NCBI GenBank assembly: GCA_913050005.1
Contig: CAJXBI010000001.1
Coordinates: 26,748-90,747, forward strand
Reading direction: 5' to 3'
Source: an uncultured Bacteroidota bacterium
GTDB lineage: Bacteria; Bacteroidota; Bacteroidia; NS11-12g; UBA9320
DNA length: 64,000 nt
In this document: in pieces, positions 29,464 to 40,793 of the stretch
Layout of the letters: the number at the start of each line of letters is the position of its first letter
Numbering within the stretch: position 1 is the stretch's first letter
Notes under the pieces: model-generated
Seen by the model: the letters and a program-made list of their open reading frames with translations, nothing else
Databases searched by the model: none
What the model was told of the DNA's origin: nothing
Translations under genes and position numbers: made by a program

Positions 29464-29529
29464 TTAAAATCAGGACTGCCTATAAGTCACATTTGGTATC
29501 ATGGCTTAGTTTTAGTATACATTAGCAAA

Positions 29530-31266
29530 ATGAGCAAAAAAAATGTCTCCATAAAATGGGCATTCAAAGAATTTATTTGGCCTAGACGAAGGATGATTGG
29601 ATTAGGTCTTGTATTGATAATTGTAAGAAGTCTCACAGGTCTTGTACTTCCTTATGAAACCAAGATTCTGCTAGACGATATTGTTCCGTCTGGAGATATA
29701 GCCGGGTTAAAAAATGTAATTGGTTTGGTATGTGGAGCTATATTTATACAAGCAGTTACATCGTTTATATTAACTCGACTTTTGAGTGTTGAGGCTCAAT
29801 TTTTAATATCACAATTAAGAGCACAGGTACAAAAGAAACTTTTAAAATTACCTATCTCGTTTTTTGATAATCACAAGTCTGGAGCCCTTGTAAGTCGTGT
29901 AATGAGTGATGTGGAAGGAGTTCGAAATCTTGTTGGAACTGGATTAGTTCAACTAATAGGGGGGTCGATTACATCATTGGTTGCTTTATTTTTTCTAATT
30001 GACATAAATGCATCGATGACTCTATTTGTTTTACTTCCTGTTTTGATCTTTGCCTTTATTGCCATGAAGGCATTTGGCTATATAAGACCCATTTTTCGGG
30101 ATCGGGGTAAAATTAACGCAGAAGTGACCGGAAGACTTACGGAAACTCTAAATGGAGTTAGAGTTATTAAAGGGTTTAATGCAGAAGAACAAGAAAATAA
30201 GACTTTTGAAAAAGGAGTTGAGAAGCTTTATCTTAATGTCAAAAAGAGCCTAACTGCTACTGCTTTAATGACGAGTTCATCTACATTTTTATTAGGATTG
30301 GCATCTACAGGAATAATTGGAATAGGGGGTTATTTCATGATGGAAAATACGATGACGAATGGTGACTTTGTCTCATTTACACTATTTCTAGGATTTATGA
30401 TTGCACCAATTGTTCAAATGAGTAATATTGGAAGTCAGCTCACAGAGGCTTTAGCTGGACTTGATAGAACTCAGGAATTAATGAATCGAGAAGAAGAGGA
30501 CAATCCGGTTGTAAGAAAGCAGTTTTTGAAAAATATAAAAGGGGACATAAAATTTAATTCGGTGTCTTTCCATTATGAGGATAATAAAGAGGTTTTGCAT
30601 AATATCACCTTTGAGGCAAAAGCAGGTACAGTTACAGCATTAGTGGGTTCTTCTGGTAGTGGTAAATCAACTATTGCTGGTCTTGCTGCTACATATTTAA
30701 CCCCTTTCAAAGGGGTGGTTACTATTGATGGTTTTAATTTATCACAAATCAATTTGAGCAGTTATCGACAGCATTTAGGTGTTGTATTGCAAGATGACTT
30801 TTTGTTTGAGGGAACTATTCGAGAAAATATTCTTTTTCCTAGACCATTAGCCACAGATGAAGAACTAATTTACTCAGTAAAAGCAGCTTACGTTCATGAA
30901 TTTACAGATCGTTTTGAGAAAGGTTTGGATACAATAATTGGTGAACGTGGGGTGAAATTGAGCGGTGGTCAACGTCAACGAATAGCCATAGCACGAGCTT
31001 TATTAGCTAATCCCAAGATAATTTTACTGGATGAGGCCACATCTAACCTCGACAATGAAAGTGAGCGTTACATTCAAAAAAGTCTTGAATTACTTATGAA
31101 AAATCGTACCACTTTTGTGATTGCACATCGATTGAGTACTATTCAACAAGCAGACCAAATTTTAGTAATCGAAGATGGATGCATTGTCGAACAAGGTAAA
31201 CACAACGAATTACTTGCTCAGAAAGGAAGGTATCATGACCTATTCACTTTTCAAAGTAGGATATGA
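29530..31266 (+). CDS. ABC transporter, fused permease and ATP-binding protein (MsbA-like lipid/multidrug exporter)
   Basis: TM domain plus GSSGSGKSTIAG, LSGGQRQRIAIARALL, ILLDEATSNLD. Confidence 0.93.
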   Translation: MSKKNVSIKWAFKEFIWPRRRMIGLGLVLIIVRSLTGLVLPYETKILLDDIVPSGDIAGLKNVIGLVCGAIFIQAVTSFILTRLLSVEAQFLISQLRAQVQKKLLKLPISFFDNHKSGALVSRVMSDVEGVRNLVGTGLVQLIGGSITSLVALFFLIDINASMTLFVLLPVLIFAFIAMKAFGYIRPIFRDRGKINAEVTGRLTETLNGVRVIKGFNAEEQENKTFEKGVEKLYLNVKKSLTATALMTSSSTFLLGLASTGIIGIGGYFMMENTMTNGDFVSFTLFLGFMIAPIVQMSNIGSQLTEALAGLDRTQELMNREEEDNPVVRKQFLKNIKGDIKFNSVSFHYEDNKEVLHNITFEAKAGTVTALVGSSGSGKSTIAGLAATYLTPFKGVVTIDGFNLSQINLSSYRQHLGVVLQDDFLFEGTIRENILFPRPLATDEELIYSVKAAYVHEFTDRFEKGLDTIIGERGVKLSGGQRQRIAIARALLANPKIILLDEATSNLDNESERYIQKSLELLMKNRTTFVIAHRLSTIQQADQILVIEDGCIVEQGKHNELLAQKGRYHDLFTFQSRI

Positions 31267-31275
31267 CATATTTTT

Positions 31276-32235
31276 TTACCGTTCTCTAACCCATTTTTTT
31301 CGTTCATGAGAATTGTGATAAGTCCATGCTATAATTCGGCTGCTCTTATTTCCTTGTCCCATAGGAATTGTTTTAACATCAAAGGCCTCCATCTTTCTAA
31401 GGGCAAGATAAATATTCTTAAGATTGCCGTGTTTGCTTACAAGTGAAGTAAACCATAACACATTTTTTTTGAATTGTTTACTCTCCTTAATCATATTTTT
31501 TATGAACCGTAATTCGCCACCTTCACACCAGATTTCATTATGCATTCCACCAAAACTAGGATTAGGTTTCTTTGGTTTCTCGCCTTTCAAATTTTTTATT
31601 TTTTTCATATTTGCTGATATGGCCTCAGCCTGTGAAGCGTGAAAGGGGGGGTTGCAAACTGTGATATCAAATATTTCATTTGGTTTGATAATGCCTCTAA
31701 AAAAATGATTGATATTTTCTTGATATCGAATATTAACACTGAGCCTATTATTTTTAATAATTTCTTGAGCAGAATTAATGGAGGTTAAATCTATATCTGA
31801 GCCAACAAAATCCCAATCGTATTCACAATGGCCTATAATCGGGTAAATGCAATTTGCCCCCATACCAATGTCTAAGGCGTGAATTATAGGTCCTTTTGGT
31901 ATTCTCTTATTATCGTCGCTAGCTAGTAAATCTGCAATATGATGAATGTAGTCAGCCCTTCCCGGAACTGGAGGGCAGAGGTATCCAGACGGGATATCCC
32001 AGTTTTTAATGCCATAATTAAATTTTAGTAACGATTGATTCAAAATTTTAACAGCTTCAGCACTAAAAAAATTAATGGTTTCTTTACCGTATTTATTCAC
32101 ACTTACAAATTTTTCTAGTTCAGGTGTTTGTTCAATTAGCCTAGGAAAATTATACTTTGTTTTGTGACGATTCCTTCTGTGAAGCCTATTCTTGATTTTA
32201 GATTTTTGTTTGGTATTCTTATTTTCTTCACCCAT
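31276..32235 (-). CDS. rlmF: 23S rRNA (adenine(1618)-N(6))-methyltransferase
   Basis: DIGMGANCIYPIIG, VCNPPFH N6-adenine MTase motif, WCEGGELRFI. Confidence 0.92.
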   Translation of the reverse strand: MGEENKNTKQKSKIKNRLHRRNRHKTKYNFPRLIEQTPELEKFVSVNKYGKETINFFSAEAVKILNQSLLKFNYGIKNWDIPSGYLCPPVPGRADYIHHIADLLASDDNKRIPKGPIIHALDIGMGANCIYPIIGHCEYDWDFVGSDIDLTSINSAQEIIKNNRLSVNIRYQENINHFFRGIIKPNEIFDITVCNPPFHASQAEAISANMKKIKNLKGEKPKKPNPSFGGMHNEIWCEGGELRFIKNMIKESKQFKKNVLWFTSLVSKHGNLKNIYLALRKMEAFDVKTIPMGQGNKSSRIIAWTYHNSHERKKWVRER

Positions 32236-32278
32236 GATTTTAAAAATCTACTTTATTAATGCGACGTTTTGAAATAAT

Positions 32279-34930
32279 TTAAAAGTCAAACCAACTTCGT
32301 CTTCTGTTAAGTTTGAGGTCTTGTAACGTACTTGATTTTACATTAATTCCAAATGAGAACATCTGTCTTCCAATTGGGTACCATTCAAAGTTCATTTGCC
32401 AACAATGCAAGTCTCTATAGAAATTTATGGAGGTTAAAGACAGCTCTTTTTTGGTAATGTCATAGCCACTATTCAATCCAATTTTCCAGTTTTCAGATAG
32501 TTTTATGTCTCCATTAAATGTGATGCTTTGTATTACTGATTTTTCTAGTAATACAGGGCGATTGGCTCTCATATTATAATTGACGTTTAAACTCCATGGG
32601 AGGTTAAAATCTATATAATTTTGTTTATTATTATTGATAAACTCAAGTTCTTGTTCATTAGCATTATCTATGGATTTACGTTTAAAAGCATTCGGATTTA
32701 AGTTGGTTGAAATGGATAAATTACTTTGCGTAAAATGACCCAAGGTATTCATGGTATTAAAGGCATATTCTTTTCTACGATTTGATCTAGTTCCATCATC
32801 GTTTAATTCCCATTGGTAGGGATCAAATGTAGTTCCAAAAGTCATTCGTATTTTATTTAGTATAGTGGTATTTCCACTAATACTCAAACTGGAGAGGTTA
32901 AATGAGTCAGCTAAAAAGTTATAACCACTTCTTATATTTAGATTTTCAATAATTTTAATTTTTTTGATTCCACCATTGGTGGTGTCTTTTTGAGATTTGA
33001 TTTTTATCTCAAGATTATTTCCAACGCCGAAATTTAAAGATGCTTGTGGTCCAGTCGAGGGACGTCCCAAAAGACCATTTTCGTATATCGAATATGTACT
33101 GAATATTTGAGGTGTATCTGATTGGACATTTCGATAACCATTTTTTTCGCCCGTTGAAAAATCAGGGCTATAAACTGCTGAAATGTTAGGGCGAATAACA
33201 TGGCGTATGGCTTGTAACTTGCTCCCTTTTTTGAAAATTTTCATTCCATACAAAATGGTACTTAAGCTTATGCTAGTTCTGTACGATACTGCTCTATGAA
33301 AACCTTTGATGGTATTAGTTATCAATGAGTCTCTCTCTTCGTCCCATGTTTTTTCTGTAGTTTCTAAGTACCAATATTCGTCAAAGCTAATATTTGGTGA
33401 CACTGTAATCCATTTTAATGCCTTGAATGATGTACTTATTGGTATTCGGTGGCTAATTCCGTTTCTAATATTATCTCTTAGGTTAGAAGTTTTAATTGAT
33501 GAATTACCACTGAGTTGTTCACGAATACTTCCAATTAGTATAGTGTCAATAGTTCTAATTTCATTTCGAAATGTACCTTGATAGGATACCCCAAAATTTT
33601 TCATAAAACTTCGTAATGTCTTATTTTTTGAATTAAAGGTTTTAAAGGGCATTTGTCTACTCATATTTGCTGTCATTTGAGGTAGCGTCATGGTGAGGTC
33701 TCCAGTACTCAGATTTTGGTTAATATTACTGGCGATACTCAAATTAATTTTTCTGTTAAAAAAACCACGGCTATATGATACACTAGAGTTTGAGTTAGTA
33801 CTTATAATATCATCATAATTTGTTGTGTTATTTTTAAGAAAGCTACTGGTTACAAAGTTGACATTTGCACTAAAATTACTACCTGGTCTTGATTTTGCAT
33901 CTTTGGTATAATTCCAGCTTAGTCTATAATCATTAGAAACACGGAAAGATGGCGACTCTGGTTCCCCAAATTCGTTTTTATTAAAACTAAATCGAAGGTT
34001 ACCTCGGTATTTATATCGTTTGTAATAATTAGACATAAGTGTGAATCCCCAGCTTCCTCTAAAATAAATATCACTAGAAATTTGGACATCAAAAAAGTCA
34101 CTTATTGGAAGATAATAACCAAGTCCACGAAGATTATACCCTCTTTCTTGAGATTGTCCAAAATTTGGGAAGAGTATCCCATGTTTTCTTTTTTTAGGTA
34201 TAGGAAAAAATCCAAATGGTACTACAATAGGGGTATTAATACCTGCTATAACCAAGTTAGCAGGTCCAGTAATTATTTGTTTACCTGGGATCACTTTAAT
34301 TTTATCGGCTTTAATGTAGAAATGAGGATCAGGCAAATTACAAGTTGTGAACTGTGCATCTTTAACGTAAATATTTTCTTGACTGTCTCTCAAAACTCGT
34401 TTACCATGAATGTAGCCGTCTTTTTCCGTGGTTAATACACCAAACGAAATTCCTTTTTTGGTTTTAAAGTTGTATTTCATGGTATCAGCTTCATAGATTT
34501 TTCCATTATCATCAAAAGTAGGTCTACCTATATAATTATGAGTAGAATCGTCTACAATTCCAGTAGCAAATACGTCCATAGAACGAAAATCAATTGCAAT
34601 GAAATCAGCATTAAGTTTAATATTTTGAAAAATAATTTGAGCTTTACCATAAAGGTAGGCTTTTTGAGCTTTTAAGTCAAGAATGGTAGAGTCTTGAGCG
34701 TCATATTTTACTTTGTCTTCAATATCTGATTTGTGGTCTAATACAGAAAATAAAATTGAATCTTTTGAAATTGAATCTTGTTGAATGATACTGGTTAAAG
34801 TGGTATCATTATTTTGTGAAAAAACAAATTGACCTATCAAAATATTACCAAATATCAAAAGCACTCGATTAACTTGGTGTATTTTTCTAATCAATGACCT
34901 AAAACCAGATATGTACTTATTGTGAATCAA
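32279..34930 (-). CDS. lptD: LPS-assembly protein LptD (OstA-like N-terminus plus beta-barrel)
   Basis: 883 aa; LKAQKAYLYGKAQIIFQNIKLNADFIAIDF OstA-like region; IPKKRKHGILFPNFGQSQERGYNLRGLGYYLPISDFFD. Confidence 0.88.
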   Translation of the reverse strand: MIHNKYISGFRSLIRKIHQVNRVLLIFGNILIGQFVFSQNNDTTLTSIIQQDSISKDSILFSVLDHKSDIEDKVKYDAQDSTILDLKAQKAYLYGKAQIIFQNIKLNADFIAIDFRSMDVFATGIVDDSTHNYIGRPTFDDNGKIYEADTMKYNFKTKKGISFGVLTTEKDGYIHGKRVLRDSQENIYVKDAQFTTCNLPDPHFYIKADKIKVIPGKQIITGPANLVIAGINTPIVVPFGFFPIPKKRKHGILFPNFGQSQERGYNLRGLGYYLPISDFFDVQISSDIYFRGSWGFTLMSNYYKRYKYRGNLRFSFNKNEFGEPESPSFRVSNDYRLSWNYTKDAKSRPGSNFSANVNFVTSSFLKNNTTNYDDIISTNSNSSVSYSRGFFNRKINLSIASNINQNLSTGDLTMTLPQMTANMSRQMPFKTFNSKNKTLRSFMKNFGVSYQGTFRNEIRTIDTILIGSIREQLSGNSSIKTSNLRDNIRNGISHRIPISTSFKALKWITVSPNISFDEYWYLETTEKTWDEERDSLITNTIKGFHRAVSYRTSISLSTILYGMKIFKKGSKLQAIRHVIRPNISAVYSPDFSTGEKNGYRNVQSDTPQIFSTYSIYENGLLGRPSTGPQASLNFGVGNNLEIKIKSQKDTTNGGIKKIKIIENLNIRSGYNFLADSFNLSSLSISGNTTILNKIRMTFGTTFDPYQWELNDDGTRSNRRKEYAFNTMNTLGHFTQSNLSISTNLNPNAFKRKSIDNANEQELEFINNNKQNYIDFNLPWSLNVNYNMRANRPVLLEKSVIQSITFNGDIKLSENWKIGLNSGYDITKKELSLTSINFYRDLHCWQMNFEWYPIGRQMFSFGINVKSSTLQDLKLNRRRSWFDF

Positions 34931-35240
34931 TAAAAGTTATTACTTACTGCAATAATCGTTCAAACCAACAATTTTATTAAACAAGATTATTTTCTATTAA
35001 GCTATTGTATATAGAAATTAAGACATACTCAAATATTATTGGGTTTTAGGAAAATGTAATATCAGAACACTCGTTATTAGATTTTTATACTTTGGATGAA
35101 AAATTGGACCATAATGAACGAGAAAAACTACATTAAAGGACATTATCAACATTAGCATAATATTTATTAGGTTAAAGTTCTCATTATATTTGGACTAATA
35201 ATTGTTGTCTTTTTAAACAATAAGTTACGTACAAGATATC

Positions 35241-36188
35241 ATGAAAATATCAAAAGAAACCAAAGTTGGCGTTTTAACTGCAATTGCTATTACTATTTTA
35301 GCTGTAGGATATAATTTCATAAAAGGTAAAGATATTTTTACTTCTAGCAATGAGTACTATGGTAAGTACAAAAAAATTGAAGGTTTATTTAAATCAAATC
35401 CTGTTTTAGTAAATGGCTACAAAGTTGGAAGTGTGAGCTCCGTTAAGATGAATAATGAGACTTTGGAACTTATCGTTGGTATTATTTTGCCTCAAGATAT
35501 TAAAATCCCTAAAAATTCAATCATGAAGATAGTTAATAACGACATGATTGGTAGTAAGGCTATTGAAATCATTTTTGGTGATAGTAAAGAGGTAGCTATT
35601 AATGGTGATTTTTTTATTGCACAACAAGATCAGGGTATAGCGCAAGCAGTTAGTGATGTACTAACACCAATAACAAAAAGTGTAAATTCTGTGCTTGGTA
35701 ATGTAGATACTGCGATTTCAGGTGTTGATTTAAGAGGTACTTTAAAAGATGCTTCACTTGCCCTTAGGTCATTTAAAGAAACCGCAGATAAATTAAATAA
35801 GCTGCTCGATGGTAAAAATATTCAAATTGCGAATATTCTTAACAACGTAGAACAAGTAACAGTAGGATTGAGGGGCTTAAATCCTAAAATTGACACAATT
35901 CTCGTAGATCTAAATAAAACATCAAAGGATCTCAACAAAGTTGAGTTTGATCAATTGGCTAACAGCATAAAAACATTATCTGAAGAGCTGTTTAAGACAA
36001 CTAAAGCTATCAATAATAAAGATGGATCTTTAGGTATGTTGGTGTATGATGATTCGTTGTATGTTAATCTTAACTCAACAGTTAATCAATTAAATAATTT
36101 ACTTAAGGATATTGAGAAATATCCAAGAAGATATACAGGTGTGACAGAAAGACAACGAAGAAAGGGTAATAAGCTAAAGGAAAAATAG
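35241..36188 (+). CDS. MlaD/MCE-family protein
   Basis: N-terminal TM plus MCE domain: YYGKYKKIEGLFKSNPVLVNGYKVGSVSSVKM...IPKNSIMKIVNNDMIGSKAIEI. Confidence 0.88.
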   Translation: MKISKETKVGVLTAIAITILAVGYNFIKGKDIFTSSNEYYGKYKKIEGLFKSNPVLVNGYKVGSVSSVKMNNETLELIVGIILPQDIKIPKNSIMKIVNNDMIGSKAIEIIFGDSKEVAINGDFFIAQQDQGIAQAVSDVLTPITKSVNSVLGNVDTAISGVDLRGTLKDASLALRSFKETADKLNKLLDGKNIQIANILNNVEQVTVGLRGLNPKIDTILVDLNKTSKDLNKVEFDQLANSIKTLSEELFKTTKAINNKDGSLGMLVYDDSLYVNLNSTVNQLNNLLKDIEKYPRRYTGVTERQRRKGNKLKEK

Positions 36189-36190
36189 CA

Positions 36191-37204
36191 TTAATTTAAT
36201 GTTCCAATTTTCTTAATTAACCCTGGACCTGAATAAATAAATCCAGTATAAATTTCTAGTAAGTTTGCTCCAGCTTCTAGTTTTGATTTAGCAGAAGATA
36301 CATTTTCGATACCACCTACACCAATAATGGTCATGTCAGATTTATCTCTGATATGTCGAACTATTTGGTTGGATGATTCCAGTAATATGTGGCCACTGAT
36401 TCCTCCATTTCCTAGTTCAGTAACAATTTTGGGATTGCTATTTTTTAGGAGAGTTCGATTGATTGTGGTGTTAGTAGCAACAATGCCCTCGAAAGATATT
36501 TCTTTCTGCAAGGCTACGATTTCGTCCAGTTGTGATATGCTGAGATCCGGCGCTATCTTTAAATATAATGGTTTCCAATCATCTTGAGTTAATCGAATAG
36601 ATAACAAAGCATTAAGTATTTTTAGAAGTTCATCTTTATTTTGTAACTCACGTAAGTTAGGGGTATTTGGAGAACTAACGTTAACAATGAAAAAATCAGC
36701 TAGTTCGTACAATTCCTCATAACATTTAACATAATCATCGACTGCATTTTCGTTTGTAGTAGTTTTATTTTTCCCAATGTTTATACCAATTTTCATAGAG
36801 CAATCGCGTTCTTTTTTTCTGAATAATTTTAAGCGATGTTTCAGTGCTTTTAGTCCTTCATTATTGAATCCCATTCGATTCAGTAGAGCTCTATCTTTTT
36901 TCAATCTAAATAACCGCGGTTTTGGATTTCCACTTTGAGGTTTTGGGGTTACTGTTCCAATTTCTACAAATCCAAAGTTCAGCATATAAAGTTCATCTAA
37001 AAACTTTCCGTCTTTATCAAATCCTGCTGCAAGTCCAATTGTATTTTTGTAAGTAATACCGTCAACCTTTACAGGGTTATCCTCAAATTGAAACATGTTA
37101 TAAACAAAAGGTAGCCTACTTATGTATTTAAAAATAAACATTGTAATATAATGAGCTTTTTCAGCTGAAATTAAAAAAAAGAAACTCCGTATTATTTTAT
37201 ACAT
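36191..37204 (-). CDS. pyrD: Dihydroorotate dehydrogenase (quinone)
   Basis: NTIGLAAGFDKDGKFLDELYMLNFGFVEIGTVTPKPQSGNPKPRLFRL; VNVSSPNTPNLRELQ. Confidence 0.95.
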   Translation of the reverse strand: MYKIIRSFFFLISAEKAHYITMFIFKYISRLPFVYNMFQFEDNPVKVDGITYKNTIGLAAGFDKDGKFLDELYMLNFGFVEIGTVTPKPQSGNPKPRLFRLKKDRALLNRMGFNNEGLKALKHRLKLFRKKERDCSMKIGINIGKNKTTTNENAVDDYVKCYEELYELADFFIVNVSSPNTPNLRELQNKDELLKILNALLSIRLTQDDWKPLYLKIAPDLSISQLDEIVALQKEISFEGIVATNTTINRTLLKNSNPKIVTELGNGGISGHILLESSNQIVRHIRDKSDMTIIGVGGIENVSSAKSKLEAGANLLEIYTGFIYSGPGLIKKIGTLN

Positions 37205-37272
37205 TTTAGCAAATTTTACTTAGAACTGGTTTAATATCAAAATAAAGTTTAGTGCCTTACCGAACACAATGT

Positions 37273-37280
37273 TAAATTTG
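37273..37280 (+). promoter_or_regulatory. TAnnTTTG -7 promoter element (TAAATTTG) upstream of sdhCAB
   Basis: Consensus match 9 nt before ATG. Confidence 0.5.
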
Positions 37281-37289
37281 TTGTTTTAA

Positions 37290-37994
37290 ATGATAAATAT
37301 GTTATCTAAAAAACAGAAATTTTCAAGTATAGGTAAAAAAGTTCTAATGGCTCTTACTGGATTTTTTTTGATGTTCTTTTTACTTCAGCATTTAAGTATA
37401 AATCTTTTATCTGTTGTTAATGCAGATGTTTTCAATAAAGTTTCGCATTTTATGGGTACGAACCCAGTTGTGCAGTATGTCCTTCAACCTGTATTGATAT
37501 TTTCAGTGGTTTTTCATTTTGCCTGGGGAATGGTCCTCGAGTATCAGAACAATCAAGCACGAGATGTAAAATATGCAAAATACAAGGGTAACGCTAATGC
37601 AACTTGGATGAGTAGAAATATGATCATTTCTGGATTGGCAGTACTTGCTTTCTTGGCAATTCATTTTTATGACTTTTGGTTACCAGAGATAAATACTAAA
37701 TATATTCAAGGTGATATGAGCGGAATGAAACACGGATCGGATAATTTTCGATACCATGAAGAGCTAGTCTCTAAATTTGCTCACCAACCCATTCGAGTGG
37801 TTCTTTACATTGTTGCGTTTATGATGCTGTCCTTACACCTTCTTCATGGCTTTCAGTCTTCATTTCAAACTGTAGGATTCAATCATTCAAAATATACTCC
37901 AATTTTAAAAAAGCTTGGGAACTTATTTGCAATTGCTGTTCCTTTGGGATTTGTAATAATTGCCATATACCATTATAATTCTCAACCTCATTAA
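37290..37994 (+). CDS. sdhC: Succinate dehydrogenase/fumarate reductase cytochrome b subunit
   Basis: Five-TM cytochrome b558 family; first gene of sdhCAB. Confidence 0.92.
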   Translation: MINMLSKKQKFSSIGKKVLMALTGFFLMFFLLQHLSINLLSVVNADVFNKVSHFMGTNPVVQYVLQPVLIFSVVFHFAWGMVLEYQNNQARDVKYAKYKGNANATWMSRNMIISGLAVLAFLAIHFYDFWLPEINTKYIQGDMSGMKHGSDNFRYHEELVSKFAHQPIRVVLYIVAFMMLSLHLLHGFQSSFQTVGFNHSKYTPILKKLGNLFAIAVPLGFVIIAIYHYNSQPH

Positions 37995-38012
37995 TTAAAA
38001 ATTAAGACTTTT

Positions 38013-40028
38013 ATGTCAATATTAGACGGAAAAATACCAGCAGGTCCAATTAGTGAAAAGTGGATAAATTATAAAAACAAGGTTGATTTAGTAAACCCTG
38101 CAAACAAGAGAAATATAAATGTTATTGTTGTTGGGACTGGTCTTGCAGGTGGAAGTGCAGCTGCTACACTAGCTGAGCAAGGATATAATGTGAAAGCATT
38201 CTGTTATCAGGATTCACCTCGAAGAGCCCATTCAATTGCTGCTCAAGGGGGGATTAATGCTGCGAAAAATTATCAAGGAGATGGTGACTCTATTTACCGT
38301 TTGTTTTATGATACAGTAAAGGGAGGAGATTATCGAAGTAGAGAAGCTAATGTACATAGATTGGCAGAAGTATCTACAAATATTATTGATCAATGTGTTG
38401 CTCAAGGTGTTCCTTTTGCTCGAGATTATGGTGGTCTTTTGGATAATCGATCTTTCGGAGGTGTTTTAGTCAGTAGAACTTTTTATGCAAAAGGTCAGAC
38501 AGGTCAACAATTATTGCTTGGTGCCTATTCTGCTATGAATCGACAAATTGCTCGAGGTAAAATCAAAATGTACAACCGGCATGAAATGTTAGATGTTGTC
38601 ATTGTGGATGGAAAGGCTCGAGGAATTATTGCAAGAAATTTAGTTACTGGAGAAATTGAAAGACATTCTGCACATGCTGTTGTTTTGGGAACTGGGGGTT
38701 ATGGCAATGTTTTTTATTTAAGCACAAATGCCATGGGTAGTAATGTTACTGCTGGTTGGAAAGCACATAAAAGAGGAGCCCATTTTGCTAATCCATGTTA
38801 TACCCAAATACATCCAACTTGCATTCCAAGAAGTGGGGACTATCAAAGTAAACTTACTCTTATGTCAGAGTCATTAAGAAATGATGGAAGAATATGGGTT
38901 CCAGCTAGAAAAGAAGATGCTCAGGCGATTCGCGATAGTAAACTCAAACCAACTGAAATAAACGAAGAAGATAGAGATTATTATTTAGAAAGACGCTATC
39001 CAGCATTTGGGAACTTAGTACCACGGGATGTTGCTAGTAGAGCTGCTAAAGAACGATGTGATGATGGTCATGGCGTAAACGCAACAGGAGAAGCAGTTTA
39101 CTTGGATTTTTCAGCTGCAATTGTTCGTTACGGTAAAGAACAAGCTACAATAAAAGGAGAAGATAATGCCTCAGAATCAAGAATTAAAGATCTTGGAAAG
39201 GCGATTGTGAAAGCTAAATACGGAAATTTATTTGATATGTATAAGCAAATTGTTGCAGATGACCCGTATGAAACACCAATGATGATTTATCCTGCAGTTC
39301 ATTATACAATGGGAGGTATTTGGGTAGATTACAATTTAATGACATCTATTCCAGGATGTTACGCAATTGGAGAAGCAAACTTTTCAGACCACGGCGCAAA
39401 CAGATTAGGTGCTTCAGCATTAATGCAAGGATTGGCAGATGGTTATTTTGTTTTGCCATATACTATTGGAAGTTTCTTATCAGCAGATATCAGAACAGGA
39501 GAAATTTCAACACATACCAAAGAATTTGACGAAGCTGAAAAACAAGTTAAAGAGCGGATAGATAGTTTGGTAAATAATAAAGGATCAAACTCGGTAGATT
39601 ATTATCACAGAAAACTTGGTAATATAATGTGGAATAAATGTGGTATGTCTAGAAATGAGGAAGGGCTCAAAGAGGCTATAATAGAGATAGCTGAATTACG
39701 TAAAGATTTCTGGAAAAATGTAAGTGTTCCGGGTAAGGCAAATGAGCTAAATCAAGAACTTGAAAAAGCAGGAAGAGTTGCAGACTTCCTAGAATTAGGA
39801 GAATTATTTGCCAAAGACGCACTTGAGCGAAACGAGAGTTGTGGGGGACATTTCAGAGAGGAATATGTTGAAAAAAGCGGAGAGCAAAAAGGAGAAGCTC
39901 TAAGAGATGATAAAAATTATGCATTTGTCTCTGCTTGGGAATACACTGGAGTTCCAAGTGAAGCCATTCTTAACAAAGAAAAATTAGAATTTTTTGATAT
40001 TGAACTTAAACAAAGATCTTACAAGTAA
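38013..40028 (+). CDS. sdhA: Succinate dehydrogenase flavoprotein subunit
   Basis: [41 protein letters not shown]. Confidence 0.96.
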   Translation: MSILDGKIPAGPISEKWINYKNKVDLVNPANKRNINVIVVGTGLAGGSAAATLAEQGYNVKAFCYQDSPRRAHSIAAQGGINAAKNYQGDGDSIYRLFYDTVKGGDYRSREANVHRLAEVSTNIIDQCVAQGVPFARDYGGLLDNRSFGGVLVSRTFYAKGQTGQQLLLGAYSAMNRQIARGKIKMYNRHEMLDVVIVDGKARGIIARNLVTGEIERHSAHAVVLGTGGYGNVFYLSTNAMGSNVTAGWKAHKRGAHFANPCYTQIHPTCIPRSGDYQSKLTLMSESLRNDGRIWVPARKEDAQAIRDSKLKPTEINEEDRDYYLERRYPAFGNLVPRDVASRAAKERCDDGHGVNATGEAVYLDFSAAIVRYGKEQATIKGEDNASESRIKDLGKAIVKAKYGNLFDMYKQIVADDPYETPMMIYPAVHYTMGGIWVDYNLMTSIPGCYAIGEANFSDHGANRLGASALMQGLADGYFVLPYTIGSFLSADIRTGEISTHTKEFDEAEKQVKERIDSLVNNKGSNSVDYYHRKLGNIMWNKCGMSRNEEGLKEAIIEIAELRKDFWKNVSVPGKANELNQELEKAGRVADFLELGELFAKDALERNESCGGHFREEYVEKSGEQKGEALRDDKNYAFVSAWEYTGVPSEAILNKEKLEFFDIELKQRSYK

Positions 40029-40030
40029 CC

Positions 40031-40786
40031 ATGAAAGATATGAATTTAAACCTTAAGGTATGGAGACAAAATAGTCCAGAAGAAAAAGGGCAAATGGTTG
40101 ATTATCAATTAGAGGGAATATCCGAGCACATGTCTTTTCTTGAAATGATGGATGTTTTGAACCAAAAACTGATTAATAGTGGTGAACGTCCAGTTGCATT
40201 TGATCATGATTGTAGAGAGGGAATATGTGGGAGCTGTTCAATGTTTATAAATGGCGAAGCTCATGGTCCTGTGAAAGGTACAACTACCTGTCAGCTGCAT
40301 ATGAGAAGTTTCAAAGACGGGGATACTATTTTTATAGAACCGTTTCGAGCAAATGCATTTCCAGTGATTAAAGATCTTGTTATTAATCGAAGTGCATTTG
40401 ATAGAATCCAACATTCGGGTGGATATATTTCTGTGAATACCAGCGGGAATACACAAGATGCAAACGCAACACCTATCCCAAAAGAAAATGCAGATCTTGC
40501 AATGGATGCAGCTACTTGTATTGGCTGTGGAGCGTGCGTGGCTACTTGTAAAAATAGTAGTGCCATGTTATTTGTAGGAGCAAAGATTTCTCAATATGCC
40601 TTACTTCCTCAAGGACAGGTGGAAGCAAAAGACAGAGCACAAAATATGGTCGCCCAAATGGATGCTGAAGGTTTCGGTAATTGTACCAATACAGGCGCAT
40701 GTGAGGTAGAATGCCCTAAAGGTATATCGCTAAGTAATATAGCTCGAATGAATAGAGAATTTTTAAATGGGAGTATTACTGAGTAG
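40031..40786 (+). CDS. sdhB: Succinate dehydrogenase iron-sulfur subunit
   Basis: [29 protein letters not shown]. Confidence 0.95.
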   Translation: MKDMNLNLKVWRQNSPEEKGQMVDYQLEGISEHMSFLEMMDVLNQKLINSGERPVAFDHDCREGICGSCSMFINGEAHGPVKGTTTCQLHMRSFKDGDTIFIEPFRANAFPVIKDLVINRSAFDRIQHSGGYISVNTSGNTQDANATPIPKENADLAMDAATCIGCGACVATCKNSSAMLFVGAKISQYALLPQGQVEAKDRAQNMVAQMDAEGFGNCTNTGACEVECPKGISLSNIARMNREFLNGSITE

Positions 40787-40793
40787 TTGATAT

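Noticed and set aside
34082-34435. 117-aa plus-strand ORF
   Set aside because: Antisense to lptD.
35114-35155. 13-codon ORF MNEKNYIKGHYQH in the lptD-mlaD gap
   Set aside because: Too short, no clear RBS or conservation evidence.
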